Shown: positions 30,408-40,051, counted from the first letter of the stretch. The stretch is 64,000 nt of DNA from Mycobacterium sp. Aquia_216 (GCF_026723865.1 NZ_CP113529.1:5704001-5768000); one strand, 5' to 3'. The notes: generated from the letters alone by a model not told the origin. Numbers and translations: made by a program.

Positions 30408-31322
30408 ATGGCCCGCATGCCCGACTTGAGCCGTCGCGCCGTGCTCAGTCTCGGTGCCAGTGCGGCGGTAGGTGCGACGGGCGCTTTTGCGCTCGACAAC
30501 CTGTTACACGCCAGAACATCTCGCAGCATGCCGGTGTCGAGGGCCAGCACGCAGGTTCCACTGGCGCCGCAGCCCACCGCACCGCTGGAGCCGGCTGCGC
30601 CGGCAGACCCGGCGCCGACGATGACGACCGGTTCGTTCGTGTCGGCGGCACGCGGCGGAATATCGACCAACTGGGCGATCGCCCGGCCGCCGGGGCAGAC
30701 CAAGGCGCTGCGACCGGTGATCGCGCTGCACGGCAAGGGCAGCGACGCGGCCACCGTGATGGCCGGTGGTGTCGAGCAGGGTCTGGCTCAGGCCGTCAAT
30801 GCGGGGCTACCGCCCTTCGCCGTCGTCGCGGTCGACGGCGGCGGCGGCTATTGGCACAAGCGGTCCTCTGGCGACGACTCCGGTGCGATGGTGCTGAACG
30901 AGCTGATTCCGATGCTGGACGGCCAGCGGCTGGACACCTCGCGGGTCGCGTTCCTGGGCTGGTCGATGGGCGGCTATGGAGCATTGCTGCTCGGCGGCCG
31001 CCTCGGACCCGCACGTACCGCGGCGATCTGCGCGGTGAGCCCGGCGCTGTGGATGTCGTCCGGGGCGGCAGCACCCGGCGCTTTCGACGGTCCCGACGAC
31101 TTCGCTGCCAATTCGGTGTTCGGAATGCCCGCTCTGGCCTCCATCCCGATCCGGATCGATTGCGGCGACAGCGATCCGTTCTACGACGCGACCAAGCAAT
31201 TCATCGCTCAGCTGCCCAACCCGCCCGCGGGTGGTTTCTCGCCCGGGGGGCACAACCCCGCGTTCTGGAGCTCGCAGCTCCCGGCCGAGCTGACGTGGAT
31301 GGCACCGCTGCTGACGGCATAA
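30408..31322 (+). CDS. exported alpha/beta hydrolase (esterase), Rv0774c-like
   Basis: A protein of 304 residues. The N-terminus has LSRRAVLSLGASAAVGATG, a twin-arginine-type signal (Arg9-Arg10) followed by a hydrophobic core and a Pro/Ala-rich linker (about 45-72). The hydrolase domain has the nucleophile elbow GWSMGGYG with Ser186 and the late GGHNPAFW His. This matches the D/S-acyl esterase family of Rv0774c. ATG 30408 gives almost the length of the M. tuberculosis protein; 30417 is an alternative. Confidence 0.82.
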   Translation: MARMPDLSRRAVLSLGASAAVGATGAFALDNLLHARTSRSMPVSRASTQVPLAPQPTAPLEPAAPADPAPTMTTGSFVSAARGGISTNWAIARPPGQTKALRPVIALHGKGSDAATVMAGGVEQGLAQAVNAGLPPFAVVAVDGGGGYWHKRSSGDDSGAMVLNELIPMLDGQRLDTSRVAFLGWSMGGYGALLLGGRLGPARTAAICAVSPALWMSSGAAAPGAFDGPDDFAANSVFGMPALASIPIRIDCGDSDPFYDATKQFIAQLPNPPAGGFSPGGHNPAFWSSQLPAELTWMAPLLTA

Positions 31323-31330
31323 GGCACCTT

Positions 31331-31398
31331 CGTCCGCGAGCGTAGCGCCACGGCGAAAAACTGGGCGCGTATTCGCCGCGGCGCTACGCTCGCGGACG
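31331..31398. repeat. 68-bp hairpin with perfect 19-bp arms
   Basis: The arms at 31331-31349 and 31380-31398 are exact reverse complements. Inside them CGGCGAA (31351-31357) and TTCGCCG (31372-31378) pair again, leaving a small loop. It begins 8 bases after the esterase stop and its last base is the G of the ggtA GTG start. It could be a terminator, a translation-masking hairpin or a dispersed palindromic element. Confidence 0.8.
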
Positions 31399-32981
31399 TG
31401 AGTGCACCGTTCGACTGGAACTTCCCTTACGCCTGGCCACGAACGCCCATTCTGGGGCCGAACGTGGTGTCCACATCGCAGCCGCTCGCCGCCCAAGCGG
31501 GTCTGCGGATGCTCGCCGAGGGCGGCAGCGCCGCCGACGCGGCCATCGCCACCGCCATCACGCTGACAATCGTGGAGCCCGTGTCCAACGGCATCGGCTC
31601 GGATGCCTTCGCGATCGTCTGGGACGGCAGGCAGTTACACGGACTGAACGCGTCCGGCCGTTCACCGGCGGCGTGGACGCCAGAGTACTTCGGCGGCAAC
31701 GGTGTTCCTGCGTTGGGCTGGAATTCGGTGACCGTCCCGGGCGCGGTGTCGGCCTGGGCCGAGTTGCACGCCAAGTTCGGCAAACTCCCGTTCGAGCGCC
31801 TCTTCGAACCGGCGATCTCGTACGGCCGCAACGGCTTTCCGGTGTCTCCGACGATTGCGCAGCAATGGGATGCGCAGGTGCCGCTGTTCAAGTCTCAGCC
31901 GGGGTTCGCCGAAGCGTTTCTGCCCGACGGGCGAGCCCCGAAACCCGGGGAGCGGTTCCGGTTCCCGGAGCACGCGGCCACGCTCGAAAAGATCGCGGCA
32001 ACCAGCGGGGAAGCGTTCTATCGCGGTGACCTGGCGGCCCAACTCGACGCGCATTCGACGGCGAACGGCGGCGCGATGCGGGCCAGTGACCTCGCCGCTC
32101 ACCGCGCCGACTGGGTGGGCACGATCAGCGGAACCTACCGCGGCTACACCGTCCACGAGATCCCGCCAAACGGTCAGGGCATTGTGGCACTGATCGCGCT
32201 CGGGATCCTCCAGCAGTTCGACATGTCCGCACTGCCAGTCGACTCCGCTGCCAGCGTGCACCTGCAGATCGAAGCGCTGAAGCTGGCTTTCGCCGACGCG
32301 CAGGCCTATGTCTGCGACATCGACCACATGCCGGTGCGCCCCGAGGACCTGTTGAACACCGAGTATCTGAAGCAGCGGGCCGGGCTGATCGACGAGGATC
32401 GGGCGAAGCCCGCGTCGGCGGGAACCCCGAAAGGAGGCACCGTCTACCTCACCGCTGCCGACGCAACGGGGGTGATGGTGTCGATGATCCAGTCGAATTA
32501 CATGGGGTTCGGCTCCGGCGTGGTGGTGCCCGGCACGGGCATCTCACTGCAAAACCGCGGAGCGGGCTTCGTTGTTGCTCAGGGACATCCGAATCAGGTC
32601 GGACCGAATAAGCGGCCCTACCAGACGATCATCCCCGGCTTCGTCACCAAGGACGGGGCGCCGGTGATGAGCTTCGGGGTGATGGGCGGTCCGATGCAAC
32701 CCCAGGGCCACGTGCAGGTATTGATCCGCATCGCCGACCATGGCCAAAACCCGCAGGCGGCCTGCGATGGGCCGCGGTTCCGCTGGGTGCAGGGCATGCA
32801 GGTCAGCTGCGAGCCGGGTTATCCGCCGTCGACGCTCGAAGGGCTGCGGCAGCGCGGGCACGAGCTGCTCACGGTGGACGACTACAACGCATTCGGCAGC
32901 TGCCAGGCAATCTGGCGCCTCGACGACGGCTACCTCGCGGCCAGCGATCCGCGTCGCGACGGCCAGGCGGTGGCCTTCTAG
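31398..32981 (+). CDS. ggtA: gamma-glutamyltransferase family protein
   Basis: A protein of 527 residues, an Ntn-hydrolase proenzyme. The N-terminal [20 protein letters not shown] motif and the mid-chain [20 protein letters not shown] are characteristic. The Thr of GGT is the predicted autocleavage site and nucleophile, although the family usually reads TTHxSVVD there. The [17 protein letters not shown] loop also fits. There is no evident signal peptide. It equals Rv0773c (ggtA). Its 3' end overlaps purD by 4 bases, convergently. Confidence 0.85.
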   Translation: MSAPFDWNFPYAWPRTPILGPNVVSTSQPLAAQAGLRMLAEGGSAADAAIATAITLTIVEPVSNGIGSDAFAIVWDGRQLHGLNASGRSPAAWTPEYFGGNGVPALGWNSVTVPGAVSAWAELHAKFGKLPFERLFEPAISYGRNGFPVSPTIAQQWDAQVPLFKSQPGFAEAFLPDGRAPKPGERFRFPEHAATLEKIAATSGEAFYRGDLAAQLDAHSTANGGAMRASDLAAHRADWVGTISGTYRGYTVHEIPPNGQGIVALIALGILQQFDMSALPVDSAASVHLQIEALKLAFADAQAYVCDIDHMPVRPEDLLNTEYLKQRAGLIDEDRAKPASAGTPKGGTVYLTAADATGVMVSMIQSNYMGFGSGVVVPGTGISLQNRGAGFVVAQGHPNQVGPNKRPYQTIIPGFVTKDGAPVMSFGVMGGPMQPQGHVQVLIRIADHGQNPQAACDGPRFRWVQGMQVSCEPGYPPSTLEGLRQRGHELLTVDDYNAFGSCQAIWRLDDGYLAASDPRRDGQAVAF

Positions 32982-34246
32982 ATGTGAATCTTGCCCTCCT
33001 GCGCCAACAATCCGATGTCGCCTCGGAAATGACTGCCCGGCAAGCGAATTGAGCGCAGAATGTCGTAGGCGTGCTCACGCGCGGCGGACAGGTCGGCGCC
33101 GGTGCCGACCACCGACAGCACCCGTCCCCCGGACGAGACGATCGCGCCGTCGCCGCGCCGCGCCGTGCCGGCGTGCAGCACACCGTCGGCTTCGGATCCG
33201 AGGACGACGTCACCGAGCCGCGGCCGTCCCGGATAGTTTTCGGCGGCCAGCACCACCGTGACGGCGGCGCCGTCCCGCCAGCGCAACTCACCGAAGTCCG
33301 CCAGCGCACCGCTTCCGGCGGCGTAGAGCAGCTGCCCGAGCGGTGAATCCAGCAGGGCCAGCACGGCCTGGGTCTCCGGATCACCGAAACGGCAATTGAA
33401 TTCGACTACCGCTGGCCCTTTCTCGCTAATGGCGAGGCCGACATAGAGCAAGCCAGAGAACGGGCTGCCACGCCGAACCATCTCGGCCGCAACGGGTTCG
33501 ACAATCGCGGTGAGCACCTCCCGGTATACGTCGCCGGGGAGCCACGGCAGCGGCGCATACGCGCCCATCCCGCCGGTGTTGGGACCGGAGTCGCCTTCAC
33601 CGACCCTCTTGAAGTCCTGGGCGGGCAGCAGCGGCACCACCGTCGCGCCGTCGACGACGCAGAACAGGGATACTTCGGGGCCGTCCAGGAATGACTCCAG
33701 CAGCACCGGATGCCCGGCCTCGAGCAGCCCTGCGGCGTGCGCCCGCGCGGCGTCGCGGTCCGGTGTCACCACCACACCTTTGCCGGCCGCCAGGGAGTCG
33801 TCCTTGACCACCCATGCCGGGTCGCCTGCGGGGGGGCCGAAGCGATCCAGGGCTGCATCCAAATGTGCTGGATTGTCTACGATTTCGCTGGAAGCCGTCC
33901 GTACCCCGGCGGCGGCCATCACCTCTTTGGCGAATGCTTTCGATCCCTCGATGCGCGCCGCGTCCTTGCCGGGCCCGAAGCAGACGATGCCGGCGGCGCG
34001 CACCGCGTCGGCCACCCCGAGCACCAACGGAACCTCGGGGCCGATGACGACCAGATCGGCCCGCACCTCGCGAGCCAGGGCGACCACACCCTCGCCGGAG
34101 GTGATGTCGACGTCGTGTTGCTCGGCCAGCCGGGCGGTGCCGGCGTTGCCGGGGGCAATGGCGAGCCCCGTGACCTGCGGATCTCTACTCAGAGCCAGCA
34201 GCAGGGCATGTTCACGGGCACCGGAGCCGATCACCAGGACGCGCAC
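32978..34246 (-). CDS. purD: phosphoribosylamine-glycine ligase
   Basis: A protein of 422 residues. GAR synthetase uses ATP to join phosphoribosylamine and glycine. It begins [19 protein letters not shown]. The ATP-grasp core is visible as [15 protein letters not shown], the PurD signature [11 protein letters not shown] follows, and the C-terminal domain closes the chain. In M. tuberculosis it is directly next to the Rv0771 gene; here 7.5 kb of Nit1C genes and three further genes intervene. Confidence 0.97.
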   Translation of the reverse strand: MRVLVIGSGAREHALLLALSRDPQVTGLAIAPGNAGTARLAEQHDVDITSGEGVVALAREVRADLVVIGPEVPLVLGVADAVRAAGIVCFGPGKDAARIEGSKAFAKEVMAAAGVRTASSEIVDNPAHLDAALDRFGPPAGDPAWVVKDDSLAAGKGVVVTPDRDAARAHAAGLLEAGHPVLLESFLDGPEVSLFCVVDGATVVPLLPAQDFKRVGEGDSGPNTGGMGAYAPLPWLPGDVYREVLTAIVEPVAAEMVRRGSPFSGLLYVGLAISEKGPAVVEFNCRFGDPETQAVLALLDSPLGQLLYAAGSGALADFGELRWRDGAAVTVVLAAENYPGRPRLGDVVLGSEADGVLHAGTARRGDGAIVSSGGRVLSVVGTGADLSAAREHAYDILRSIRLPGSHFRGDIGLLAQEGKIHI

Positions 34247-34355
34247 GACACGTCACACTAGCCGGGCCCTTACGGTATGCCTACCGCCAGGTGTGTGTCA
34301 GGGGTCACGCTTAGGCGATCGCCACCGGCAGCCAGGCGCATATGTTTCGTTCATA

Positions 34356-34380
34356 TTACGTAAGTGATGTATGCAATACA
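34356..34380. promoter_or_regulatory. palindromes in the Nit1C leader
   Basis: TTACGTAA (34356-34363) and TGTAT-GCA-ATACA (34368-34380) lie in a visibly AT-richer patch 120-145 bases before the first Nit1C gene. The TGTAT-N3-ATACA form is like operators bound by GntR-family repressors. No such regulator is encoded in the window. Confidence 0.4.
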
Positions 34381-34499
34381 CGACCGTAGTCTGTCGATAA
34401 CCATTCAGTAATGGACGGCGCCTGTAATGGGCACATCGGTAATTGCCGAAACCGTGGCATTGTCGCCAACCTGATACCAATCGAAATCTGGGGTACTCC

Positions 34500-35021
34500 A
34501 TGCCTTTTGAAGAATCCATCGCTGCAAACATCAAAGCGTCACTGGCAGAGATCCCTCATCCGTCGGCGCCCAGGGGCTCGAGTGTTTACGGCGCTACGAA
34601 GATCTTCCCCGACTACAAGGCTGAGAACGGGGAGAGTTACTTCACTTTGATCCATGGCATCGCTCACGAATCTTCGGCGTCGTTCGTCGCGGTGCTGCAG
34701 GCTACTCGTGCACTTCGTCAAGGCTTTGAATCCGTGCTCTATTTCTACGGGCCGGGATCCATCAATTGCCTTGCTACACGCGGCTTTCCGAAAGTCGGTG
34801 ACGCCGCCTTCCCCGGCCAGCAGAACATCAACGAGGCGCTGGCGACATTCATCGCCGAGGGCGGAACCGTGTTCTGCTGCCGTTTCGGGCTCGGCTTACA
34901 CGGCGGCCGCGAAGAGGACCTCATCGAGGGGGTTATCCCAGCTCACCCGCTTGACGTTCAGGACGCGCTGATCTACTACTCCCGCAAAGGCGCCATCATC
35001 AATTCCGCATACATGGTCTAA
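34500..35021 (+). CDS. MSMEG_0572/Sll0783 family nitrogen-starvation protein
   Basis: A protein of 173 residues, start ATG 34500 (MPFEESIAANIKASLAEIP). Distinctive segments are YGATKIFPDYKAENGESYF, FYGPGSINCLATRGFP, and FCCRFGLGLHGGREEDLIEG with paired Cys. The family is found as the first gene of Nit1C clusters. The Synechocystis member Sll0783 is reported to be nitrogen-starvation induced and needed for polyhydroxybutyrate accumulation. The biochemical role is unknown. The fold may be DsrE-like (inference). Confidence 0.85.
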   Translation: MPFEESIAANIKASLAEIPHPSAPRGSSVYGATKIFPDYKAENGESYFTLIHGIAHESSASFVAVLQATRALRQGFESVLYFYGPGSINCLATRGFPKVGDAAFPGQQNINEALATFIAEGGTVFCCRFGLGLHGGREEDLIEGVIPAHPLDVQDALIYYSRKGAIINSAYMV

Positions 35022-35056
35022 GGTCCAGAATAGATGCCACACAACAGGATTCATAG

Positions 35057-35956
35057 ATGACAACTCTTGCCGCCGTCTCGGCCAACTTCACCCGTGACCT
35101 CGAACAGAACTATGCGCTGATCGCCTCCCTTGTGCGACAAGCCCAGGAGAAACGCGTCGACTTCATGGCGCTACCGGAGGCCGCCATCGGCGGATACCTG
35201 CCTTCGCTCGGCGACCACGGCGACACGGTGCGAACGACGAATCGCTCGTTGCCCCCCGCCATCCGGATTGACGGACCTGAAATCGCCCGCGTCCAGGAGA
35301 TGCTCGGTCACCTGGTTGTGGCGATCGGCTTCTGCGAGCTGGACGACGACGGTGAAACCCGCTACAACACCGCCGCTGTGCTCGACGGCGGCAATGTATA
35401 CGGCGTCTACCGCAAGGTGCATCAACCACTCGGAGAGAGCATGTCGTACTCCGCCGGCTCTCGCTACGACGTCTACGACACACCGGTCGGTCGGGTGGGG
35501 CTGCAGATCTGCTACGACAAGGCTTTTCCCGAAGCCGCCCGCGTCATGGCGCTTGACGGTGCGCAGATCATCGCCAGCCTGTCAGCATGGCCGGCCGCGC
35601 GGACCGCGCCCGCCGAGAACCTCCAGGATGACCGCTGGACCTACCGGTTCAACCTGTTCGATATGGCCCGAGCCCTGGACAACCAAGTGTTTTGGATGGC
35701 CTCCAACCAGAGTGGCACCTTCGGGTCGCTCCGCTACGTCGGCAACGCAAAGATTGTCGACCCAGGCGGAAATATCATGGCCACAACGCTTCTCGGTAGC
35801 GGCATGGCTGTAGCCGAGGTGGACTTGGATGCGACCTTCCGCACCATGCGGGCCGGGATGTTCCACCTGCGCGACCGCAGGCCCGACGTTTACGGATCCC
35901 TCACCGACACCGAGACATCGCGGCCGGCGAAATGGCGGGAGCTGGCTCGTGCCTGA
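35057..35956 (+). CDS. Nit1C nitrilase (carbon-nitrogen hydrolase), catalytically intact
   Basis: A protein of 299 residues with a complete nitrilase-superfamily triad: Glu41 in ALPEAAIGG, Lys120 in YRKVHQPLGE, and Cys152 in LQICYDKAFPEAA. A branch-1-type WPAARTAP segment follows the Cys. It should hydrolyse a nitrile or amide via a thioester intermediate. Nit1C nitrilases have been tied to growth on cyanide nitrogen in some bacteria, though the true substrate is unsettled. It lies 35 bases after the MSMEG_0572-type gene and overlaps the next gene by 8 bases. Confidence 0.92.
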   Translation: MTTLAAVSANFTRDLEQNYALIASLVRQAQEKRVDFMALPEAAIGGYLPSLGDHGDTVRTTNRSLPPAIRIDGPEIARVQEMLGHLVVAIGFCELDDDGETRYNTAAVLDGGNVYGVYRKVHQPLGESMSYSAGSRYDVYDTPVGRVGLQICYDKAFPEAARVMALDGAQIIASLSAWPAARTAPAENLQDDRWTYRFNLFDMARALDNQVFWMASNQSGTFGSLRYVGNAKIVDPGGNIMATTLLGSGMAVAEVDLDATFRTMRAGMFHLRDRRPDVYGSLTDTETSRPAKWRELARA

Positions 35957-36245
35957 AATGACCTTCGAGGTGCGCTGGCCCGACGGCAGCACTCAATGCT
36001 GCTACTCACCCAGCCTGGTGATGCACGACTACCTGCAGACCGGCGCCAACTACACCGTTGCCGAGTTCTTGGACCGATCGCGTCGCGCGTTAGCCGATGC
36101 CGGTGCGCGGGTGCGCGCCAAGTACGGATTCGCGTGCACGTCTGCCGTCGATACCAGGGAGCGGATCACCCTCGCCGCCAACCGATTCCCGCTCGATGCG
36201 CTGATCGAGATCACCGCGATGCGTCCCGAACTGGAGCAATCATGA
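35949..36245 (+). CDS. MSMEG_0570 family nitrogen-starvation response protein
   Basis: A small protein of 98 residues. GTG 35949 gives the usual family opening (V/M)PEMTFEVRWPDGS; ATG 35958 is an internal alternative. Conserved parts are CCYSPSLVMHDYL, FLDRSRRALADAGARVRAKY and GFACTSAVDT with Cys residues. The family occurs only in this gene neighbourhood and has no known activity. It resembles an accessory or carrier-size protein. Overlaps both neighbours (8 and 4 bases). Confidence 0.85.
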   Translation: MPEMTFEVRWPDGSTQCCYSPSLVMHDYLQTGANYTVAEFLDRSRRALADAGARVRAKYGFACTSAVDTRERITLAANRFPLDALIEITAMRPELEQS

Positions 36246-37519
36246 CAACGCCAGAGCACACCCCTGTCGCCATCATCGGCGCGGGTCAGGCCGGCCTGTC
36301 CGTGAGCTGGTACCTGAGCCGCGCCGGTATCGAGCACGTCGTCCTGGAGGCAAAAACACCGGTCCACGCCTGGGCCGACAACCGTTGGGACAACTTCACG
36401 CTCGTGACACCGAACTGGCACTGCAAATTGCCCGGGTATGTCTATGAGGGACCCGACCCGGACGGGTTCATGACTCGCGACGAGGTCGTGGGGTGGTTGG
36501 CCGGCTGGCTGGAAAGATTCACACCCCCAGTGCGCCCGCACACGCGAGTGACCCGACTGACCAACCGTCCCGAGGGCGGCTTCGAGCTGACCATGCAAAC
36601 CACGCACGGTGCTCAAACATTGACCTGCGAGCATGCCGTCATCGCAACTGGCGGCTACCCGTTGCCGGTTGTCCCGCCGTTCGCGGGCTCACTGGATCCG
36701 ACGATCGCCCAAATTCACTCTGAGCGGTACCGCAACACCGACCAGCTTCCCGCCGGTGCGGTCCTGGTGGTCGGCACCGGGCAATCTGGTGCTCAGATCG
36801 CCGAAGATCTGCACTTGGCCGGGCGTCAGGTCCACCTGGCTGTGGGGAGCGCACCCAGGGTGGCCCGTTTCTATCGGGGGCGCGACTGCATGTCGTGGCT
36901 GGCCGACATGGGACTTTATGAGAAGCCCGCACAACAGTATCCGGGAGGAACGGCCGCGATCGAAAAGACAAACCACTATGTCACCGGCCGTGACGGCGGC
37001 CGTGACATCGATCTGCGCCAGTTCGCCGCCGAGGGAATGAAACTCTACGGATTGCTAAGCGACGGAAAAGATTCGAGCCTGCGCTTCGAACCCACGCTGA
37101 CCAGAGCACTCGACCAGGCCGACTCGGTGTACAACTCCATCTGCGCGGATATCGACGGCTACATCGACCGCGAAGGCATCGATGCGCCGCCGCCCTCGCG
37201 TTACACGCCGGTGTGGCGTCCCGAGTCCGATCCAACGGCACTGGATTTGGCGGCAGAGGGTGTCACCAGCATCGTGTGGGCCATCGGCTACCGCCCCGAC
37301 TATCGATGGATCCAAGCCAGCGCATTCGACGGCGGCGGGCGCCCGATGCAAACGCGCGGCATTACAAACGTGCCTGGTCTGAGTTTCGTTGGGCTGCCCT
37401 GGATGCATACCTGGGGCTCGGGCCGGTTCCTGGGCATCGACCGCGATGCCCAGCACATCGCCGTCACGATCATCAGCAGCTATCACGAGTCCGTGCGGCG
37501 GCTCGCAGTAGGTCAGTGA
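36242..37519 (+). CDS. MSMEG_0569 family flavin-dependent oxidoreductase
   Basis: A protein of 425 residues, a class B flavin monooxygenase-like enzyme. The FAD motif is VAIIGAGQAGLS (GxGxxG at 13-18), the NAD(P)H motif is VVGTGQSGAQ (178-183), and HAVIATGGYP is the usual ATG linker. The chain ends with GLSFVGLPWMHTWGSGRFLG. It would hydroxylate or oxidise the pathway intermediate, perhaps on nitrogen as in N-hydroxylating relatives (inference). It starts by ATGA overlap with the preceding gene. Confidence 0.9.
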   Translation: MTTPEHTPVAIIGAGQAGLSVSWYLSRAGIEHVVLEAKTPVHAWADNRWDNFTLVTPNWHCKLPGYVYEGPDPDGFMTRDEVVGWLAGWLERFTPPVRPHTRVTRLTNRPEGGFELTMQTTHGAQTLTCEHAVIATGGYPLPVVPPFAGSLDPTIAQIHSERYRNTDQLPAGAVLVVGTGQSGAQIAEDLHLAGRQVHLAVGSAPRVARFYRGRDCMSWLADMGLYEKPAQQYPGGTAAIEKTNHYVTGRDGGRDIDLRQFAAEGMKLYGLLSDGKDSSLRFEPTLTRALDQADSVYNSICADIDGYIDREGIDAPPPSRYTPVWRPESDPTALDLAAEGVTSIVWAIGYRPDYRWIQASAFDGGGRPMQTRGITNVPGLSFVGLPWMHTWGSGRFLGIDRDAQHIAVTIISSYHESVRRLAVGQ

Positions 37520-37561
37520 CGTCGCAAGACGCCGCACAACGAACATCTAGGAGCACCATCG

Positions 37562-38617
37562 ATGGCCACGTCTATCAGAGTCGATCTTGCATTGCGTGGC
37601 TTCCGCGGCCAGGTTCCCGTGAGCCGTACGGCAGGCGCCGGCCCAAGCGCCGATGGCCACTTGGTCATCGACGGACTCAACGCCGCCGTTCCACTGAACC
37701 CCAGCAGCCCATACGTGTTCGACGGAACACGAATGCTGTTGGACAGCCAGGACGCTGGACTGGACGTCGAGATCATCGATCGGCCTCGCTTCTACGATTT
37801 GGCCACCGCCGACGGTGTGCCGTACGAAAAACTCGCCCGGTTGCACGGGCGCAACGTGCTGGCCACCACCGTCGTGCAGACCTGCGTCCGCTATGCGCCC
37901 GATCGGCGGTGTCGGTTCTGCACCATCGAGGAATCGCTGCGCTCCGGCGCAACGACGGCCGTGAAACGTCCGGCCCAACTTGCCGAGGTCGCCGAGGCAG
38001 CAGTCCGACTCGACGGGATCACCCAAATGGTCATGACCACCGGCACGTCGGCCGGCGCCGACCGCGGAGCCCGGCACCTGGCCCGCTGTGTGCGCGCGGT
38101 CAAAGACGCCGTGCCCAGCCTGCCGATCCAGGTGCAATGCGAACCTCCCGCCGACCTGGCAGTAATCACCGAACTTCGAGACGCCGGCGCCGGCGCCATC
38201 GGCATTCACGTCGAATCCCTCGACGACGAGGTCCGCCGGCGATGGATGCCCGGCAAAGCCGCCGTGCCACTCGATGCCTATCGCGCTGCCTGGCGTGAAG
38301 CTGTCCGGGTGTTCGGCCGCAACCAGGTCTCGACCTACCTGCTGGTGGGACTGGGAGAAAGGCCCGACGAACTAGTCGCCGGAGCATCGGAACTGATCGG
38401 CATGGGGGTTTATCCGTTCGTCGTCCCGTTCCGGCCTCAGCCCGGATCGCTGGCCGTGGACGTCGATAGTGCTCGGGCTCCCGACGCGGCGGTCGTCGCG
38501 CAAGTGACCAGCGAAGTCGCCGCACGGCTGCGCCGGGCCGGCATGTCCGGTGCCGCCCAGCGAGCCGGGTGCGCGGCCTGCGGTGCCTGCAGCGTGCTGC
38601 AGAACTTCGGTGCCTGA
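37562..38617 (+). CDS. MSMEG_0568 family radical SAM protein
   Basis: A protein of 351 residues. The presumed SAM [4Fe-4S] ligands are Cys108, Cys117 and Cys120 in TCVRYAPDRRCRFCTIE, i.e. CX8CX2C instead of CX3CX2C. The usual aromatic residue before the last Cys is Phe119. Barrel strands include MVMTTGTSAGADRG and GIHVESLDDEVRRRWMPGK. A second cluster, CAACGAC (Cys337, 340, 343), ends the chain. The family resembles cofactor-biosynthesis radical SAM enzymes such as BioB. The product is unknown. Confidence 0.92.
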   Translation: MATSIRVDLALRGFRGQVPVSRTAGAGPSADGHLVIDGLNAAVPLNPSSPYVFDGTRMLLDSQDAGLDVEIIDRPRFYDLATADGVPYEKLARLHGRNVLATTVVQTCVRYAPDRRCRFCTIEESLRSGATTAVKRPAQLAEVAEAAVRLDGITQMVMTTGTSAGADRGARHLARCVRAVKDAVPSLPIQVQCEPPADLAVITELRDAGAGAIGIHVESLDDEVRRRWMPGKAAVPLDAYRAAWREAVRVFGRNQVSTYLLVGLGERPDELVAGASELIGMGVYPFVVPFRPQPGSLAVDVDSARAPDAAVVAQVTSEVAARLRRAGMSGAAQRAGCAACGACSVLQNFGA

Positions 38618-40041
38618 TGATTCCGTTCATCACCAGCGCCCAACCTGCGTCCGTCGACTCCTCGATTTTGACCGGCGCACCGGGACCATCCGCGCCCTTT
38701 CTGATCCATCCCGCCGAGGCCGCGCATGAGTTCGACGCCTACCGGCGGCTGCGCCACCGCGCGTTTGTCAGCGACCAAGGTCTTTTCGCCGGAACGGACC
38801 GCGACGACGTCGACGACGATTCCCGTGCCGTCGTGCTGGTGGCGACAACGCCGACCGGCCAGGTCCTGGGCGGCGTGCGCCTGGCGCCGGCCACGGCGGT
38901 CGATCTCGGCTGGTGGACCGGCTCCAGGTTGGTGACGGATCCGGTCGCACGGGTCGCGGGTCTGGGGTCGGCGCTGGTGCGCGCCGCATGCGCCTACGCC
39001 GAATCGGCCGGCGTGCTGCGGTTCGAGGCCACCGTGCAGCAGCGCTACGCGCCGCTGTTCACCGGGCTCGGATGGCGGACGCTGGGTGAATGCACCGTCG
39101 CGCGACGTCCTCATGCATGGATTCGCTGGCCCCTCAACCCAATCCAGCGAATCGCGACGGCAACCAAATCTTTCCTCGGGCCCGCACTTGAGCCGCTGCG
39201 CGCCATGCCCGGCGGGCTGGGCCCGCCCGGTTTCATCGGCGACGACGGAACGCCGATCCCCGGCACCGATCTGATCGCCGCATGCGATGCCATTATTCCG
39301 GCGATGGTTGAACGCGACCCGGAATGGGCGGGGTGGTGTTCGGTCCTGGCCAACGTGAACGACCTCACCGCGATGGGGGCGACGCCGGTGGGTCTCCTGG
39401 ACGCGGTGGGTGCACCGACCCGGGGCCTGCTCGATCGGGTGATCGCCGGATTGTCGGCCGCCTCGGCGGCGTGGCAGGTCCCGGTGCTGGGCGGCCACAC
39501 CCAACTTGGTGTTCCACCGGCCCTGGCGGTCACCGCGCTGGGACGTGCCCCAATCCCGATCCCCGCCGGAGGCGCAAAGCACGGGGACCGGATCCGGCTG
39601 ACCGTCGATACCTGCGGTCGGTGGCGCCCGGGGTTCCACGGGAGTCAGTGGGATTCGACGAGCGTGCGCAGCAGCGGCGATCTCGTCGCGATGACCCACA
39701 CCGTCGCGTCGATGCGTCCCAGCGCCGCCAAAGATGTCAGCATGGCTGGCGTGGTCGGAACGCTGGGGATGATGGCAGAGGCCGGCCGATCCGGAGCCGA
39801 ACTCGAGGTGGCCGCGGTTCCGCGGCCCGCCGGCGCCGACATGGGGGCTTGGCTCACCTGCTTCCCGGGATTCGCGATGCTCACCGCCGGCGTCGCACAG
39901 CCGGCGCCAGATCTACCCCATGGCGTAGTCAGCGCCGAGTGTGGTTCGCTAACCGCGACACCGGGAGTGAGGTTGCGGTGGCCGGACGGTGTTGTGACCA
40001 CGGCGCTGGACTCCCCCGTCACCCGTCTTGGACCGGCTTGA
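38617..40041 (+). CDS. fused MSMEG_0567/Sll0786 N-acetyltransferase and Sll0787-type AIR synthase-like protein
   Basis: A protein of 474 residues with two domains. Residues ~25-185 are GNAT-like (GGVRLAPATA, then the acyl-CoA loop RVAGLGSALVRAA and the RYAPLFTGLGW end). Residues ~195-474 resemble PurM/ThiL AIR synthases (FIGDDGTPIPGTD, LANVNDLTAMGATPVG, GTLGMMAEAG). In cyanobacteria these are separate genes, sll0786 and sll0787. The second half suggests ATP-dependent phosphorylation or amide activation. Start by TGATG overlap. Confidence 0.9.
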   Translation: MIPFITSAQPASVDSSILTGAPGPSAPFLIHPAEAAHEFDAYRRLRHRAFVSDQGLFAGTDRDDVDDDSRAVVLVATTPTGQVLGGVRLAPATAVDLGWWTGSRLVTDPVARVAGLGSALVRAACAYAESAGVLRFEATVQQRYAPLFTGLGWRTLGECTVARRPHAWIRWPLNPIQRIATATKSFLGPALEPLRAMPGGLGPPGFIGDDGTPIPGTDLIAACDAIIPAMVERDPEWAGWCSVLANVNDLTAMGATPVGLLDAVGAPTRGLLDRVIAGLSAASAAWQVPVLGGHTQLGVPPALAVTALGRAPIPIPAGGAKHGDRIRLTVDTCGRWRPGFHGSQWDSTSVRSSGDLVAMTHTVASMRPSAAKDVSMAGVVGTLGMMAEAGRSGAELEVAAVPRPAGADMGAWLTCFPGFAMLTAGVAQPAPDLPHGVVSAECGSLTATPGVRLRWPDGVVTTALDSPVTRLGPA

Positions 40042-40051
40042 GGAGGGCGCG

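Noticed and set aside
34430..34470. GlnR box before the Nit1C operon
   Set aside because: GTAAT and GAAAC half-sites occur, but their spacing (4 instead of 6 bases) and context do not fit the consensus well enough to claim a site, despite the attractive nitrogen link.
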